Source: Woeseiaceae bacterium (GTDB lineage: Bacteria; Pseudomonadota; Gammaproteobacteria; Steroidobacterales; Woeseiaceae). From it: a DNA stretch of 64,000 bases. Positions 17,947 through 28,138 of this stretch are shown here, piece after piece (the first letter of the stretch is position 1; the number at the start of each line of letters is the position of its first letter). The translations under genes and the position numbers were made by a program. The notes beneath the pieces were generated by a model. That model made no database searches. It saw only the letters and a program-made list of their open reading frames with translations, and was not told the DNA's origin. The DNA lies in contig JAJFKT010000026.1 in NCBI GenBank assembly GCA_021773075.1, forward strand, positions 434,356 through 498,355. Direction: 5' to 3'.

Positions 17947-20004
17947 ATGATACGAGCGATTAATTCTGTACTGCTTCTCCTTTTGTGCGCGACTTCAAAC
18001 GCGGAACAGCATGCACCGTTTACGAGAATGGACGTGTTTGAACTGGAGTGGGTGTCGAATCCACAGATTTCTCCCGATGGTCGCCGTGTTGTGTACCAGC
18101 GCAACAGTATGGATGTCATGACCGATGGCTCAACGAGTCGTCTCTGGATCACGGATATTGATGGCCAGGAAAAACTGCCACTAACCGGTCGTGATGCAAA
18201 GGAGTCAGGCGCAGTATGGTCGCCGGATGGTCGCCGAATCGCCTTTACGAGTACGTCGGAAAACGGTGCGGAGATTTATGTCTTTTGGTCGGAAAATGGT
18301 AAGACAGCGCGATTGACACAGCTCGACCGTTCGCCGCAGGGATTGAGTTGGTCACCCGACGGCAAGCGAATCGCGTTCTCAATGCTCGTTCCGGAAGTAC
18401 CCCCAATACTCGTTTCGCCACCGACAAAACCAAAGGGTGCCGAGTGGGCCGAAGAACCACGCGTGACCACGCGCCTCAAGTATGAGCGCGATGGGTCCGG
18501 TTATATCGAAACGGGCTACAAGCATTTCTTCGTTGTCTCGGCAGAAGGCGGCAGCGCGCGGCAAATTACGAGTGGTCGGTTTCACCACACTGGTGCACCC
18601 GAATGGTCGGCCGATGGGGCGTCATTGATTTTCTCGGGTAATCGTAATGAAAACTGGGAGCACGAACACGCCAACTCGGAAATTTATTCGGTGTCGACAG
18701 ATGGTGGATCTGTTACGGCGCTAACGGATCGTCTCGGTCCGGACGGATCACCTGTCGTTTCACCGGATGGTAAGAAAATCGCCTACATTGGTTACGAGGA
18801 CAAAGTTCGGACCTATCAAGTTACAAAGTTACAAGTGATGAATGCCGACGGTTCCGACAAGCGGGAGCTTCTGGCCGATCTCGACAGAAGCATTTCAGGT
18901 CTGGTCTGGAACAAGAACAGCGATGGAATTTACTTTCAATACGATGACCATGGTGACACCAGGATCGGCTTCACAAGTCTGGCTGGAAAGTCGCGTGATC
19001 TTGCTACGAATCTTGGCGGGACAACGATAGGCCGGCCCTACGGTGGGGGATCGTTCTCGGTTTCACCAGGCGGTCGAATCGCTTATACCCATGTCACGGC
19101 CTATCGCCCGGCTGAACTGGCGATCGTTAGTAGTCGTGGCGGCAAACCATCCGTAATCACTGCGCTTAACAGCGACTTGCTCGACTACCGAGAGCTGGGT
19201 CAGGTCGAGGAAATCTGGTACAAATCGTCGCTTGACGGACGCGATTTGCAGGGCTGGGTCGTCAAGCCACCGGGTTACGATGCAACAAGGCAGTACCCGT
19301 TACTGCTTGAGAACCACGGTGGACCGATATCGAACTACGGCGCCCGATTCTCTCCGGAAATTCAGTTGTATGCAGCAGCTGATTTTATCGTGTTTTACCC
19401 AAACCCGAGAGGCAGCACGAGCTACGGCGAAGAGTTTGGTGATCTTCTCTATAACAACTACCCGGGTGATGACTACCAGGATGTGATGGACGGCGTTGAC
19501 GTGCTGCTTGAGTCCGGACTAGCCCATGAAGACCAACTGTATGTGACTGGCGGCAGCGCCGGCGGCATCATGACAGCCTGGATTATCGGCAAGACCGATC
19601 GTTTCCGTGCCGCTGCGGTGATCAAACCGATAATGAACTGGATGAGCAAGACGTTAACCGCGGACAACTATTACGCTTATGCCAATTACCGTTATCCGGG
19701 CCAACCCTGGGAGAATATGGAGGGTTACTTGAAGTTCTCACCAATCTCGCTGGTGGGCAATGTACAGACGCCGACTCTGGTTATGGTCGGCACTGCAGAT
19801 ATGCGTACGCCAATTTCTGAGGCCAAACAGCTGTACAACGCATTGAAGATTCGTGGCATTGATACCGCATTGGTCGAAGTGCCTGGGGCACCGCATAACA
19901 TCGCCGGCCGACCCAGTCAGTTAATCGCCAAGATCGATCACATCCTGGCCTGGTTTGCAGATTACCGTTCAGTCGGCGAGAGCGATGTTACCGCCGCCGA
20001 ATGA
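17947..20004 (+). CDS. S9 family prolyl oligopeptidase (secreted)
   Basis: A serine peptidase of 685 residues with a short signal peptide (residues 1-20). The first ~400 residues are WD40-like beta-propeller repeats with several S-P-D-G-R/K motifs. The C-terminal alpha/beta-hydrolase domain has the nucleophile in T-G-G-S-A-G-G, the Asp in G-T-A-D-M-R-T-P and the His in P-G-A-P-H-N-I. These enzymes cleave short peptides, here probably in the periplasm. Its 3' end overlaps the convergent mtrB 3' end by 36 bp. Confidence 0.9.
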   Translation: MIRAINSVLLLLLCATSNAEQHAPFTRMDVFELEWVSNPQISPDGRRVVYQRNSMDVMTDGSTSRLWITDIDGQEKLPLTGRDAKESGAVWSPDGRRIAFTSTSENGAEIYVFWSENGKTARLTQLDRSPQGLSWSPDGKRIAFSMLVPEVPPILVSPPTKPKGAEWAEEPRVTTRLKYERDGSGYIETGYKHFFVVSAEGGSARQITSGRFHHTGAPEWSADGASLIFSGNRNENWEHEHANSEIYSVSTDGGSVTALTDRLGPDGSPVVSPDGKKIAYIGYEDKVRTYQVTKLQVMNADGSDKRELLADLDRSISGLVWNKNSDGIYFQYDDHGDTRIGFTSLAGKSRDLATNLGGTTIGRPYGGGSFSVSPGGRIAYTHVTAYRPAELAIVSSRGGKPSVITALNSDLLDYRELGQVEEIWYKSSLDGRDLQGWVVKPPGYDATRQYPLLLENHGGPISNYGARFSPEIQLYAAADFIVFYPNPRGSTSYGEEFGDLLYNNYPGDDYQDVMDGVDVLLESGLAHEDQLYVTGGSAGGIMTAWIIGKTDRFRAAAVIKPIMNWMSKTLTADNYYAYANYRYPGQPWENMEGYLKFSPISLVGNVQTPTLVMVGTADMRTPISEAKQLYNALKIRGIDTALVEVPGAPHNIAGRPSQLIAKIDHILAWFADYRSVGESDVTAAE

Positions 20005-22092
20005 ATAGCGCAGGCCGACGCCGATAGCCCAAAGGTCATAGTCGTATGGGTCTTCTCCAAGCGTCAGAACCGTTGCTAGAGTATCGGGTGCGACAAGTGC
20101 CCAGTCGTCAATCTCGAAGCGTTCGTAGCGTAAATCGAGAAAGCCGTTCAGTCGCTCTGTCCAGCGATACGTTGCCTTTATGCGTACTGAATCCAGCGTT
20201 GACTCAAGATTCGGCAGAACACTAAGTCCACCGCTGAGGCTGTCCATACGGATTACCGTCTCGCCGGCGCCACGATTATAGTCAAAGCGAAAATCGAGTT
20301 TACCCTCCGGCCGCTGCCAGCGTGCCCCGACTCCGGCGTGATCGAAGCTGTCTTCGTGATCAGCGCGCCAGTCCGCACTGCTGAATTGCTCACTGCCGAG
20401 CTGCTGCGAGTCGATTTCGTCATGGCCAAACATGAGATAGGTCGACAGATTGTCAGATATAGCAATACTGAGATCGGCCGTCGCACGAACTTCCTCGCCG
20501 TCCGTTATGCCGAGGCGCGAGTCGTCGTAACTATCGTCGGCGACTAATACCGTGGTGCTAATAGACCAGTTTGAATCACTGGGCGAAACGGATGCGACCA
20601 GCTCGCCGTAACGGCGGTATCGATACGCCATATTGTATTTGCGTAATAGGGGATTCTGGCCAAGACTGACAGCGACAGATTCGTCGTAGCGATCGATATC
20701 GCGTTCCGACGAGCCGCCCTTGGCTCTTAGGTCGAGCCAGCTCAGTGGTCGCCAGCGTACCTGCCCCCAACCGGCGTCGACAGTCTGTTCTGCGACTTCC
20801 TGAAAATCACGCTTTAGTTCTTTACGGTCGTAGCCGCCGGAAACGCGAATATCTTTCCAGGTGACAATTTCGCCGCTGATGCCCACTCGAGAGCGTTCGA
20901 AACTATAGGGCGTATTTAATTCGCTAGCGCCGGTGCTGAAGGCGTCTACAATGACTCGGTTCCACCCGAACTGCAGCGTTTTGTTGTCGCGCTCATCAAA
21001 TCGGTAGGTAAAGCGCAAGCTGCCTTTGGGTATCGGGCGGGTCGTGATCGTCAATGCATAGTTACTGGTGTCGACCTCGGCATCCAGTGAGCTACGGGGC
21101 AGTGCGCTGGCCGCAATATTCGGGTTGATCGTGTAGGGCAAGAGCGGCTCGTTTTGCTCACCGCGACCGTTGGCCACTGAAAAGGCAAGGACCGTGTCCC
21201 AGGCGGATGCTCTGTACGACCCGGACAATACGAATTGCTGAAAGTCATTGCTCGGCGCCTGCGCCTTTCGAAGCTGTTCTGCGCCCGGCGCGGAAACAAA
21301 CGGCGTTTCCCAGGTCAAAGATTGCATATTGTTCGTGAAGAAGGATCCAAAATACGCGATACCCAAGCTGATGTTGTTTTTCGAATATCGAACACCAGCG
21401 TCGATCTGATCGGTTTCATAGTCAAACCAGCTCGGCAACAAAGATGCTTGTGTAAAACTCGCACCACCTTTGATTCTGATCCCGTCTCGACTCTGGCGGC
21501 GAAAATCAGCAAAGACATCGAAATTGTCGCCAGGTGACCAGTTTGCACCGAGGTCGAAAATCTTGCGATCACTCTCGATATTCTGTGTGCGCATTGAGGT
21601 GCCCAGTTGAGTGAATCCCGATGTTGTGCCAGCGGCGCTCCAGGCCGATGGCAGCGACAGCGAATCAGCACTCGAAGCTGTAAATATTGTTTGCGCGGTA
21701 TCGAAGGATCGATACGGCATTTCCCGATAACCGATATTGAATCCAAAGTGGCCCTGTACGCCGCCGTCCAGATTGAAGCCTCTTGACGCTAGGCCGAGGT
21801 CATCGAGCGTCCAGTTCAATCGGTATGCACCTTTGGCATAGCTGCCTTCGCCACCGACATTGGCGTATGCGCCTTTTTCGTCGTAGCCGCTTGCGTTGCC
21901 AAAGCGTGCCTCGTCTTCGCTAACGTAGGTCGTGCCAACATCGTAACTGGCGCGGTAGCCGTCCTCGAAAGGGCAGGATTCGCATAGCCACTCCGAGGTA
22001 TCGACTTGTGCCAGCGACAATCCGGGAAGCAAAGCGCCCATCGCAGTTAAGAGTGATGTTTGTAAAGAACAACTTGTAAATGGATTCAACAT
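19969..22092 (-). CDS. mtrB: MtrB/PioB-type outer-membrane porin
   Basis: An outer-membrane beta-barrel of 707 residues with a signal peptide ending near L-S-L-A-Q. The N-terminal C37-x-x-C40 motif in W-L-C-E-S-C-P-F is a hallmark of MtrB proteins. The rest alternates polar and aromatic residues, as expected for about 26-28 strands, and ends in a barrel-closing strand. MtrB proteins form the sheath through which a decaheme MtrA reaches MtrC at the surface. It is the last gene of mtrC-mtrA-mtrB here, 10 bp after mtrA. Confidence 0.92.
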   Translation of the reverse strand: MLNPFTSCSLQTSLLTAMGALLPGLSLAQVDTSEWLCESCPFEDGYRASYDVGTTYVSEDEARFGNASGYDEKGAYANVGGEGSYAKGAYRLNWTLDDLGLASRGFNLDGGVQGHFGFNIGYREMPYRSFDTAQTIFTASSADSLSLPSAWSAAGTTSGFTQLGTSMRTQNIESDRKIFDLGANWSPGDNFDVFADFRRQSRDGIRIKGGASFTQASLLPSWFDYETDQIDAGVRYSKNNISLGIAYFGSFFTNNMQSLTWETPFVSAPGAEQLRKAQAPSNDFQQFVLSGSYRASAWDTVLAFSVANGRGEQNEPLLPYTINPNIAASALPRSSLDAEVDTSNYALTITTRPIPKGSLRFTYRFDERDNKTLQFGWNRVIVDAFSTGASELNTPYSFERSRVGISGEIVTWKDIRVSGGYDRKELKRDFQEVAEQTVDAGWGQVRWRPLSWLDLRAKGGSSERDIDRYDESVAVSLGQNPLLRKYNMAYRYRRYGELVASVSPSDSNWSISTTVLVADDSYDDSRLGITDGEEVRATADLSIAISDNLSTYLMFGHDEIDSQQLGSEQFSSADWRADHEDSFDHAGVGARWQRPEGKLDFRFDYNRGAGETVIRMDSLSGGLSVLPNLESTLDSVRIKATYRWTERLNGFLDLRYERFEIDDWALVAPDTLATVLTLGEDPYDYDLWAIGVGLRYSFGGGNIALAD

Positions 22093-22102
22093 TTCATCGC
22101 TC

Positions 22103-23023
22103 CTAACGCATCAGCTTCGAACCAGACGGGTGGTTCGAACCGTGTACTTCACTGTGGCAATTCAGGCAACTTTCACCGAGCAGAAATTGCGATGGTATGC
22201 CTCCGGCCAGACCGCCTGCGTCCTGCGGTAGACTCGGGTGGCCATCCTGAGAGTGACAACCCTGACAAAGTAATGGCGCTCTCATGCTCAACATGCCCGG
22301 TTGGTTTGAACCATGCGGTTCGTGACAACTGCTGCAATCCTCTGAGACCGGAGCGTGTTCCCACAGATACGGCCCGCGCGTGTCGGCATGACAGTCGAAG
22401 CAGGTGTCATTCAAGGTCTGTCGGACCAGCAGCAGGTCAGTTGTATCGCCGTGCGTACTGTGGCAACTGCCGCAATCCATCTCTCCCTGTCGCAGCGGAT
22501 GAGCATAGGGTTTCATCGACTGCGTACGCTGTTGCTGGTGGCAGTCAAAACAAACTTCGACCTGCGTCGATGTCGTCAATACAGGATCATTATCGGCATG
22601 TGCGGAATGACATCCGGCGCAGGAGACTGAGTTGATGTCATGACCGCTCGCATGCCACGCGAAGCCGGTATCCGCTGTATGGCAGTTAATGCAGAACTTG
22701 TTTTGTTCGGCAACCGGGGTATTAGCATTGCTAGCGAAGGCGATCGGCGCGGGTCGTTCCTGACCACGCCGAACCCTCGCCGCATGCTCGCCGGCTGGTC
22801 CATGACAGGCCTCGCACTGCAGTTGCCCGTGACCGAAGGGGGAGTTCGGATCATCGGGAACAGCGTGCTTCGTCCTGAAAACGGCAAGCGAGGTTTGGTC
22901 ATCGTGACAGGCGAAACAGGTGTCAGCACCCTTGCGGCTGTAGTTCGGATCCTGATCCTCAGCCGGGCTGTCAGTCAGGAACAGCAGCATCGCCGCAGCA
23001 AAAACGAGTGTGATAAGTCTCAT
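22103..23023 (-). CDS. mtrA: MtrA/DmsE-type periplasmic decaheme cytochrome c
   Basis: A secreted cytochrome of 306 residues. After a signal peptide (residues 1-20) I count ten CXXCH motifs, from C-F-A-C-H near residue 36 to C-L-N-C-H near the C-terminus. The size and number match MtrA/DmsE, which forms the periplasmic end of the wire through MtrB. It is preceded by the mtrC-like gene (20 bp) and followed by mtrB (10 bp), so the complex is encoded as one operon. Confidence 0.94.
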   Translation of the reverse strand: MRLITLVFAAAMLLFLTDSPAEDQDPNYSRKGADTCFACHDDQTSLAVFRTKHAVPDDPNSPFGHGQLQCEACHGPAGEHAARVRRGQERPAPIAFASNANTPVAEQNKFCINCHTADTGFAWHASGHDINSVSCAGCHSAHADNDPVLTTSTQVEVCFDCHQQQRTQSMKPYAHPLRQGEMDCGSCHSTHGDTTDLLLVRQTLNDTCFDCHADTRGPYLWEHAPVSEDCSSCHEPHGSNQPGMLSMRAPLLCQGCHSQDGHPSLPQDAGGLAGGIPSQFLLGESCLNCHSEVHGSNHPSGSKLMR

Positions 23024-23043
23024 AACAGCAACCTGCTCCGTGT

Positions 23044-25314
23044 CTAATTTAATGGAAAGTCGCGTACGTTATGCATGACTTCCACATCAGCTGAACTTCC
23101 CTCTCCATGGCACAGTTGGCAGGTCTCAACACCGGAAGAAATCAAGCTGCTATCCGCGGCCTTGGTAGCGTTGAAGTCGCCACCGTTCTGCTGCATATGT
23201 TCGGCGGCGAGTGGCGTAACGTGGCATGCGGAGCAGACGGCCGTATTCGGTGAGATCACGCGGTCATCGATTTGTGTTGTCCAGTCAGCACCCGCGTCAA
23301 CTGTAGTGCCGAGCACGGCATCGGGGTCAACGGGGAAGTAGCTTCCCTCAATATGGCAGCTTTCGCAGTTTTCCACCTTGCCTGGACTGACGATGTCGAA
23401 CGTATGGGGGGAGTTGCCGAAGCCGCAAACGTTGTAAGGCTCGCCGATTCCGGCGGACTCGTTACCCGACGCATGAATCGCGTGAACCATGAACTTGAAA
23501 TCGATTGGAGCATCGTCGGTCCCGAGTACATTGATGCAATCCGTCGGTGGCGTCGTCGGATTCGCAACGGCGACGCGCTTAGTGACGTCAGTTGCGTTCG
23601 GATTGTGGCAGGTAACGCAGACTTCAGGATTATCGGTACGGTTGTTGCCATGCAATGACAGCTGTTTGTGGCAATTGTCACATCTCACGATGTCGACGAC
23701 CTGGCGCCTCGCGACCGCGGTCGCGCCATCGATACCGACATATTCGACAACGTTCTTGACGGGAATGCGATTCACAACACCGTCGATATCGACCGCTGGG
23801 TGCCCGTCAATGGTAACGGCGGCCGTACCGATAGCATTCGGCGGGACAGCCGTGCCGGCGGTGACGCTAAACACGCCGGGGCTTCCTGCAACAGGCGTGG
23901 CGCCCGGATTGCCAAAGCACGCTAGCGGATTTAACGATACCGGCTGCGCTGCCGCAGCGCCGCTACCGGTGTTTGAATAGTCAGCGGTATCCCATGCGAT
24001 GCCGACTGCGAGACGGCTGGCGCCAAACGCGCAAGTTGTGAATTCGCTATCGTTGAGAATATCGTAGAACGTGCCGTCCAGCGGGTTGGTGACCGAAATT
24101 TCAACAGTCGGTGTCATGCCAACCGTCATATCGAATACGTTTTCGATGTTGTATTGAAAACGCGTACTCGCAATCTGTGTCGGTATTTCATGTGCTCTGG
24201 CCACTTGAAAGTCGCCATCCGATATCGTCGAATCCGGACCGTGGCAGATGGCACATTGGGTATCGTCGGTGAGAACCAGGCCAACAGGATGTTCACCATT
24301 CTGAATCATGTAGTCATGCACACCATTGGCTGGATCGCCGTCATTGTAGTGGCAGGTACCGCAAGCCTCGCGGTTCTGAACGAGCCGCCAGTTACTGGCC
24401 TGCGGTGTGTCCGCATCATCTTCCTGGTGGCAGGACTCGCAGTTGCGAATGTCCTGGGTCCAGACCAAATCGGTCCAGTCGTGCGTTCTGTTGCCAAACC
24501 CAACGATCTGGTAGTCGGCGCGAGCGGCATGAATATTGTGTACCAATTGCTTCATATCGACGCTGTTGCCGGTATCGCCATCGATCGAGCTGGGGTTGTG
24601 GCAGGTCACGCAGTAGTCGACATCGGTTCTCGGTCCGCCGTGGAACTCAAGACGGTCATGGCAGGCGTTGCAGGTACCGTTATCAACTATTCTGCGTTCA
24701 AACAGTGGTGCTCCGCCCAGTGGCACGAAATTGATGATGCCATTCGATGAAATCGGCGCTTGTCCACGAATCTCGATGCCGATGCGATGTGTTTTGGCGC
24801 CGTCGAAAACCGGTGCGCCTGGATAAGCTGTCAGTGCATTCGCAAAAGTGTATTGATAGGTTCCATCGCCATTATCAACAAAGTTGCCCGCAGAGCCTCG
24901 TTCTGCATCTGCTTGCGCGTCGGCGATTCCGCCGCTGCTGCGAGTAACGTAGGACTGCCAGGCACTTGAGCCACCGTCGGTGCCGGGTGATAGTTGTGCC
25001 AGAGTGAAGCGAATATCGCCCGCAGGAAGGTCTTTGAGACCTTGCTGGAGGTCGTTGGTCAGCGCGAGGCTGACGACCGGTGCGCCGCCACCGGCGGGCA
25101 CGTCGACCGCAGACACAGCAATATTAATCCTCTCGGTCGAGCCAATGGGTATGCCGCTTCCCGTGGATGGTCCGGGAGGCCCCGGTGGTCCTGCAGGACC
25201 CGGCGCGCCGGCCGCACCGTCGGAGCCATTGCTGCCGCCGCCGCAGGCTGCGAGAAAGATGCTGAGCAACGTGAGAGTCGCAATTCGAACGAGACATATT
25301 TTTTGGCTAGCCAT
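23044..25314 (-). CDS. mtrC: OmcA/MtrC-type decaheme surface lipoprotein (first copy)
   Basis: A protein of 756 residues. The lipobox is F-L-A-A-C with C24 lipidated. It is followed by a Gly-rich collagen-like stretch (about residues 31-50) with G-P-A-G-P-P-G-P-P-G-P repeats. I count ten CXXCH motifs in two groups of five, separated by a beta-rich region near residues 350-530. That four-domain plan (beta, heme5, beta, heme5) is the OmcA/MtrC fold. In known systems it reduces minerals or extracellular shuttles. It starts the mtrC-A-B operon. Confidence 0.92.
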   Translation of the reverse strand: MASQKICLVRIATLTLLSIFLAACGGGSNGSDGAAGAPGPAGPPGPPGPSTGSGIPIGSTERINIAVSAVDVPAGGGAPVVSLALTNDLQQGLKDLPAGDIRFTLAQLSPGTDGGSSAWQSYVTRSSGGIADAQADAERGSAGNFVDNGDGTYQYTFANALTAYPGAPVFDGAKTHRIGIEIRGQAPISSNGIINFVPLGGAPLFERRIVDNGTCNACHDRLEFHGGPRTDVDYCVTCHNPSSIDGDTGNSVDMKQLVHNIHAARADYQIVGFGNRTHDWTDLVWTQDIRNCESCHQEDDADTPQASNWRLVQNREACGTCHYNDGDPANGVHDYMIQNGEHPVGLVLTDDTQCAICHGPDSTISDGDFQVARAHEIPTQIASTRFQYNIENVFDMTVGMTPTVEISVTNPLDGTFYDILNDSEFTTCAFGASRLAVGIAWDTADYSNTGSGAAAAQPVSLNPLACFGNPGATPVAGSPGVFSVTAGTAVPPNAIGTAAVTIDGHPAVDIDGVVNRIPVKNVVEYVGIDGATAVARRQVVDIVRCDNCHKQLSLHGNNRTDNPEVCVTCHNPNATDVTKRVAVANPTTPPTDCINVLGTDDAPIDFKFMVHAIHASGNESAGIGEPYNVCGFGNSPHTFDIVSPGKVENCESCHIEGSYFPVDPDAVLGTTVDAGADWTTQIDDRVISPNTAVCSACHVTPLAAEHMQQNGGDFNATKAADSSLISSGVETCQLCHGEGSSADVEVMHNVRDFPLN

Positions 25315-25458
25315 GATCTGTCACCCTGTTGTATTGCCATTCTTTTTCTGCTTATTTTGATTTTGCAGTTTCGACGTCACGATCGGTATAGCCGATGCCC
25401 GTTCCCGGGCTCGTAAATATACGTATTCAGTTTCGCTGTCCTCCGACCACCAAAAACC

Positions 25459-25489
25459 AAAAAAAGGCCGGGAGATCGCTCTCCCGGCC
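25459..25489 (-). terminator. rho-independent terminator after second decaheme gene
   Basis: On the minus strand, a perfect 10-bp stem GGCCGGGAGA / TCTCCCGGCC (25466-25475 and 25480-25489) with a 4-nt loop is followed by seven T residues. It lies 25 bp after the stop of the gene at 25514, so the second decaheme gene is probably transcribed separately from mtrCAB. Confidence 0.88.
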
Positions 25490-25513
25490 AGTCATCGATA
25501 TCCCTTTATTCGT

Positions 25514-27913
25514 CTATTCAAACATGCTCATGATCTTGTCGATAATGCCGAATAGCACCGCGTCCTCATCGTCGTTCTCTTCCAAGGTACCGAAAGCCTC
25601 GGTATGAGCGTTGAGTGACGCGAGATCGCCGGCGAGATCAGGATTGATCAAGTCAACTCTGTGGCAGCCACCGCAGGCCCTTGAAGCCGGACCTGTGACT
25701 GCTTCAGGTACTGTACCGATATTCCGGTCAGCGATATCCCACGATGCGGACAATACGCCAGGCATGGATTTGGACTGATCCGGCACGTTGTAGGTACCCG
25801 GAATGTGGCACGCCTCGCAGTTCCTGATCGTGAAGTTCGGGAACGTGTGCTGGATGTGCTGATCATTACGAGCGTCCAGCACTGGATCATCGGCAGCAGC
25901 GACATCGTCCAGGTCGAACGGCTGGAACGAATGGATGGCGTGCACATACGAGTCAATTGCACGTGACGCCATCTCGAGGTGACTGCCCGGGAAGGTCGTT
26001 GTATGACAGTTCTTGCAAACTTCAATGCCATCGCCACCGCGACCACTTCCGTCGTGGAAAGAGCTTGCCAGCGAATCGTGGCAGGCGTTGCACTTTTCGA
26101 TGCTGACTGTCGCGTTTGCACCCTTGAAGTAATCGTTGACGATCATGCTGCCGCCGATATCAAAGGTCTCGCTCACTGCCGCGAGTACAACATCCGCACC
26201 GTTCACTTCGAGCTCAGGTGTGATCGAAACTTCGACCATCTTGACGTCGCCATTTGCGATTAAGGTCGGAAGATCATCGGTCTTGGTTAATTGCAGGGCT
26301 GCCACGTCCAGCGTAACCATCCAGTTACCCGGCACGCTGGCGGCATCCTCGACGAACAGAGGATTGGCACCGCCGCCGGAACTTTCTGGAACGTATTCCA
26401 TCTTGCAGCCCGGGCGGAAGCCGGAACACGCAGCGTTGCCGTCTCTTTCATGTGAGCCAACGAGGAAATTCTTGCTGTCCCAGCCGTAGAACGATACCAA
26501 CAGCTCCGGAATGACGTCGACATTGTTGGCGCTGAAGTTGACGGTCAGCAGGTTGCCGCTCATCGTTATCTGATCGATCGATACTGTGTTCAGATCCGCG
26601 AATTTCTGACCAGAGGCGTCGTAGATTCCTTTGTCGTAGCCGTTATGATAATCGGTAAAGAGAGGCGCGACGGAGGCTCCTGCTTCATGACAGGTCGTGC
26701 AATCCATGGTCGGTAGGTGGAATCCTTCAACACCGGCCTGTGTCCACAAGTATTCAAGTGCGGGGGCTCTGTGTCCCTGGGTATAGGTCTCGCCGGGCCA
26801 AGCATCGATGCCCTGTACGGCATGGCAGCTCTTGCAGGTTTCAGCTGTGAACTGCGCATCGGACAACACTTGGTCCAGCTTGCCTTCATGGCAGGTGTTG
26901 CAGTTTGACATGGACATCGGATACGGGAACTCCATGGCATGCGACATGTGCGTGTCGTTCATAAGCGTTGCGCGATATGAATAGTCCGCGGTTTCCGCGA
27001 CACCGGTTGCCCAGTTGAAGGGCTCATCCACCATGTATTGCCAATCCGAGTGATTGCCGTTGCGATCATCGTAATGGCAGCTCTTGCAAGCGGCGAAGTC
27101 CGGCAGGCCGTCGACCTCAGCTGCACGATATCCGTGTTTCAAATACGGCACCCCATGGCAGTTTTCACAACCGGAAACATTCGCGGCCGAAACATAAGCG
27201 TCAGTGCTGATGACGGCGGCCGTTCCGAAGGCGAGTGATGCGTTGGAAACGTTGTCGTACAGATGCACGTGGCTGCCGGCTGGCAGTTCCGAGCTCGAAC
27301 CTTCGTGCGTGAACAAGGCGTCGGCGGCGATATAGCCGTAGACATGCGCGTTCGACGTCTCGGGCGCAAACGGCATGCCGGTTTGAACCAGTACGTAGTC
27401 GCCTGGCGCGGCATCCGGAACGACATTCGTTTCACGCAGCCTCTGGTTACCCACGAGATACTGGTCGCTGCCTGTATCGTACTGAACCATGTAAAAACGC
27501 TTCTGATCTAACGATGGTAGACCGGCAGCGTCGACAAATGGCAGGCCGTTCTCGGTAATACTAAATCGAAGCGTCACATCATAGGTTGCGCCGACGAGAA
27601 CACTGCCGACGCTGTTAAGCGTCAATTCAAGCGTGCTAGCGTCCACGTATTTGTCATAAATGGCCTGGTGTTCGTCACCAACGCCATCGTGACAGGTGGC
27701 GCAGGACTCCACACTGGCAGACTCAATAGCTGCCGTCACCACATCCGGAACGGGCCCCGGAGGTCCTGCGGGCCCAGCGGGTCCAGCAGCACCGGCACCG
27801 CCGGCGGGACCAGCCGCGCCATCGTCTCCTTCGCATCCACCGAGCGCGAATGCCATAGTGCACACTATGAGGATGGACCATGCCCATCGTATTAATCTAT
27901 CAATCCGGTTCAT
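25514..27913 (-). CDS. OmcA/MtrC-type decaheme surface lipoprotein (second copy)
   Basis: A protein of 799 residues from ATG 27913. AAGGAG lies 7 bp upstream, and the signal begins M-N-R-I-D-R-L-I-R-W. The lipobox is A-L-G-G-C (C27). It is followed by a collagen-like run of about 30 residues rich in G-P-A and G-P-P. I count ten CXXCH motifs, six in the first half and four near the C-terminus, so the arrangement differs from the first copy. It has its own terminator and faces the shared regulatory region with the Crp/Fnr gene. Paralogous surface cytochromes often differ in acceptor. Confidence 0.9.
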   Translation of the reverse strand: MNRIDRLIRWAWSILIVCTMAFALGGCEGDDGAAGPAGGAGAAGPAGPAGPPGPVPDVVTAAIESASVESCATCHDGVGDEHQAIYDKYVDASTLELTLNSVGSVLVGATYDVTLRFSITENGLPFVDAAGLPSLDQKRFYMVQYDTGSDQYLVGNQRLRETNVVPDAAPGDYVLVQTGMPFAPETSNAHVYGYIAADALFTHEGSSSELPAGSHVHLYDNVSNASLAFGTAAVISTDAYVSAANVSGCENCHGVPYLKHGYRAAEVDGLPDFAACKSCHYDDRNGNHSDWQYMVDEPFNWATGVAETADYSYRATLMNDTHMSHAMEFPYPMSMSNCNTCHEGKLDQVLSDAQFTAETCKSCHAVQGIDAWPGETYTQGHRAPALEYLWTQAGVEGFHLPTMDCTTCHEAGASVAPLFTDYHNGYDKGIYDASGQKFADLNTVSIDQITMSGNLLTVNFSANNVDVIPELLVSFYGWDSKNFLVGSHERDGNAACSGFRPGCKMEYVPESSGGGANPLFVEDAASVPGNWMVTLDVAALQLTKTDDLPTLIANGDVKMVEVSITPELEVNGADVVLAAVSETFDIGGSMIVNDYFKGANATVSIEKCNACHDSLASSFHDGSGRGGDGIEVCKNCHTTTFPGSHLEMASRAIDSYVHAIHSFQPFDLDDVAAADDPVLDARNDQHIQHTFPNFTIRNCEACHIPGTYNVPDQSKSMPGVLSASWDIADRNIGTVPEAVTGPASRACGGCHRVDLINPDLAGDLASLNAHTEAFGTLEENDDEDAVLFGIIDKIMSMFE

Positions 27914-28023
27914 GACCGTACTCCTTTGATAACTTGTTTCGTCTTCCACCGAACCCGCGGGGAATAAGATCGAAGCGGATTTCCGGCACTTGGCATAGCG
28001 TAGATTGGGGTCCCAACGGCAAC

Positions 28024-28039
28024 ACTGACATCCGTCAGT
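28024..28039. promoter_or_regulatory. perfect dyad ACTGAC-N4-GTCAGT
   Basis: A perfect 6-4-6 inverted repeat. The 4-bp spacer and TGA core match the geometry of Crp/Fnr-family operators (FNR: TTGAT-N4-ATCAA). It ends 111 bp upstream of the ATG of the second decaheme gene. Confidence 0.65.
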
Positions 28040-28138
28040 TTCACGGCAATATCAGCAGGTGGGTTCTGCGTATCTGGCGTAGCCGTTCCGTCGGTTTTTA
28101 CCTAGCTTTCCAGCAATCGATTGGCTGCCATGGCCGCA

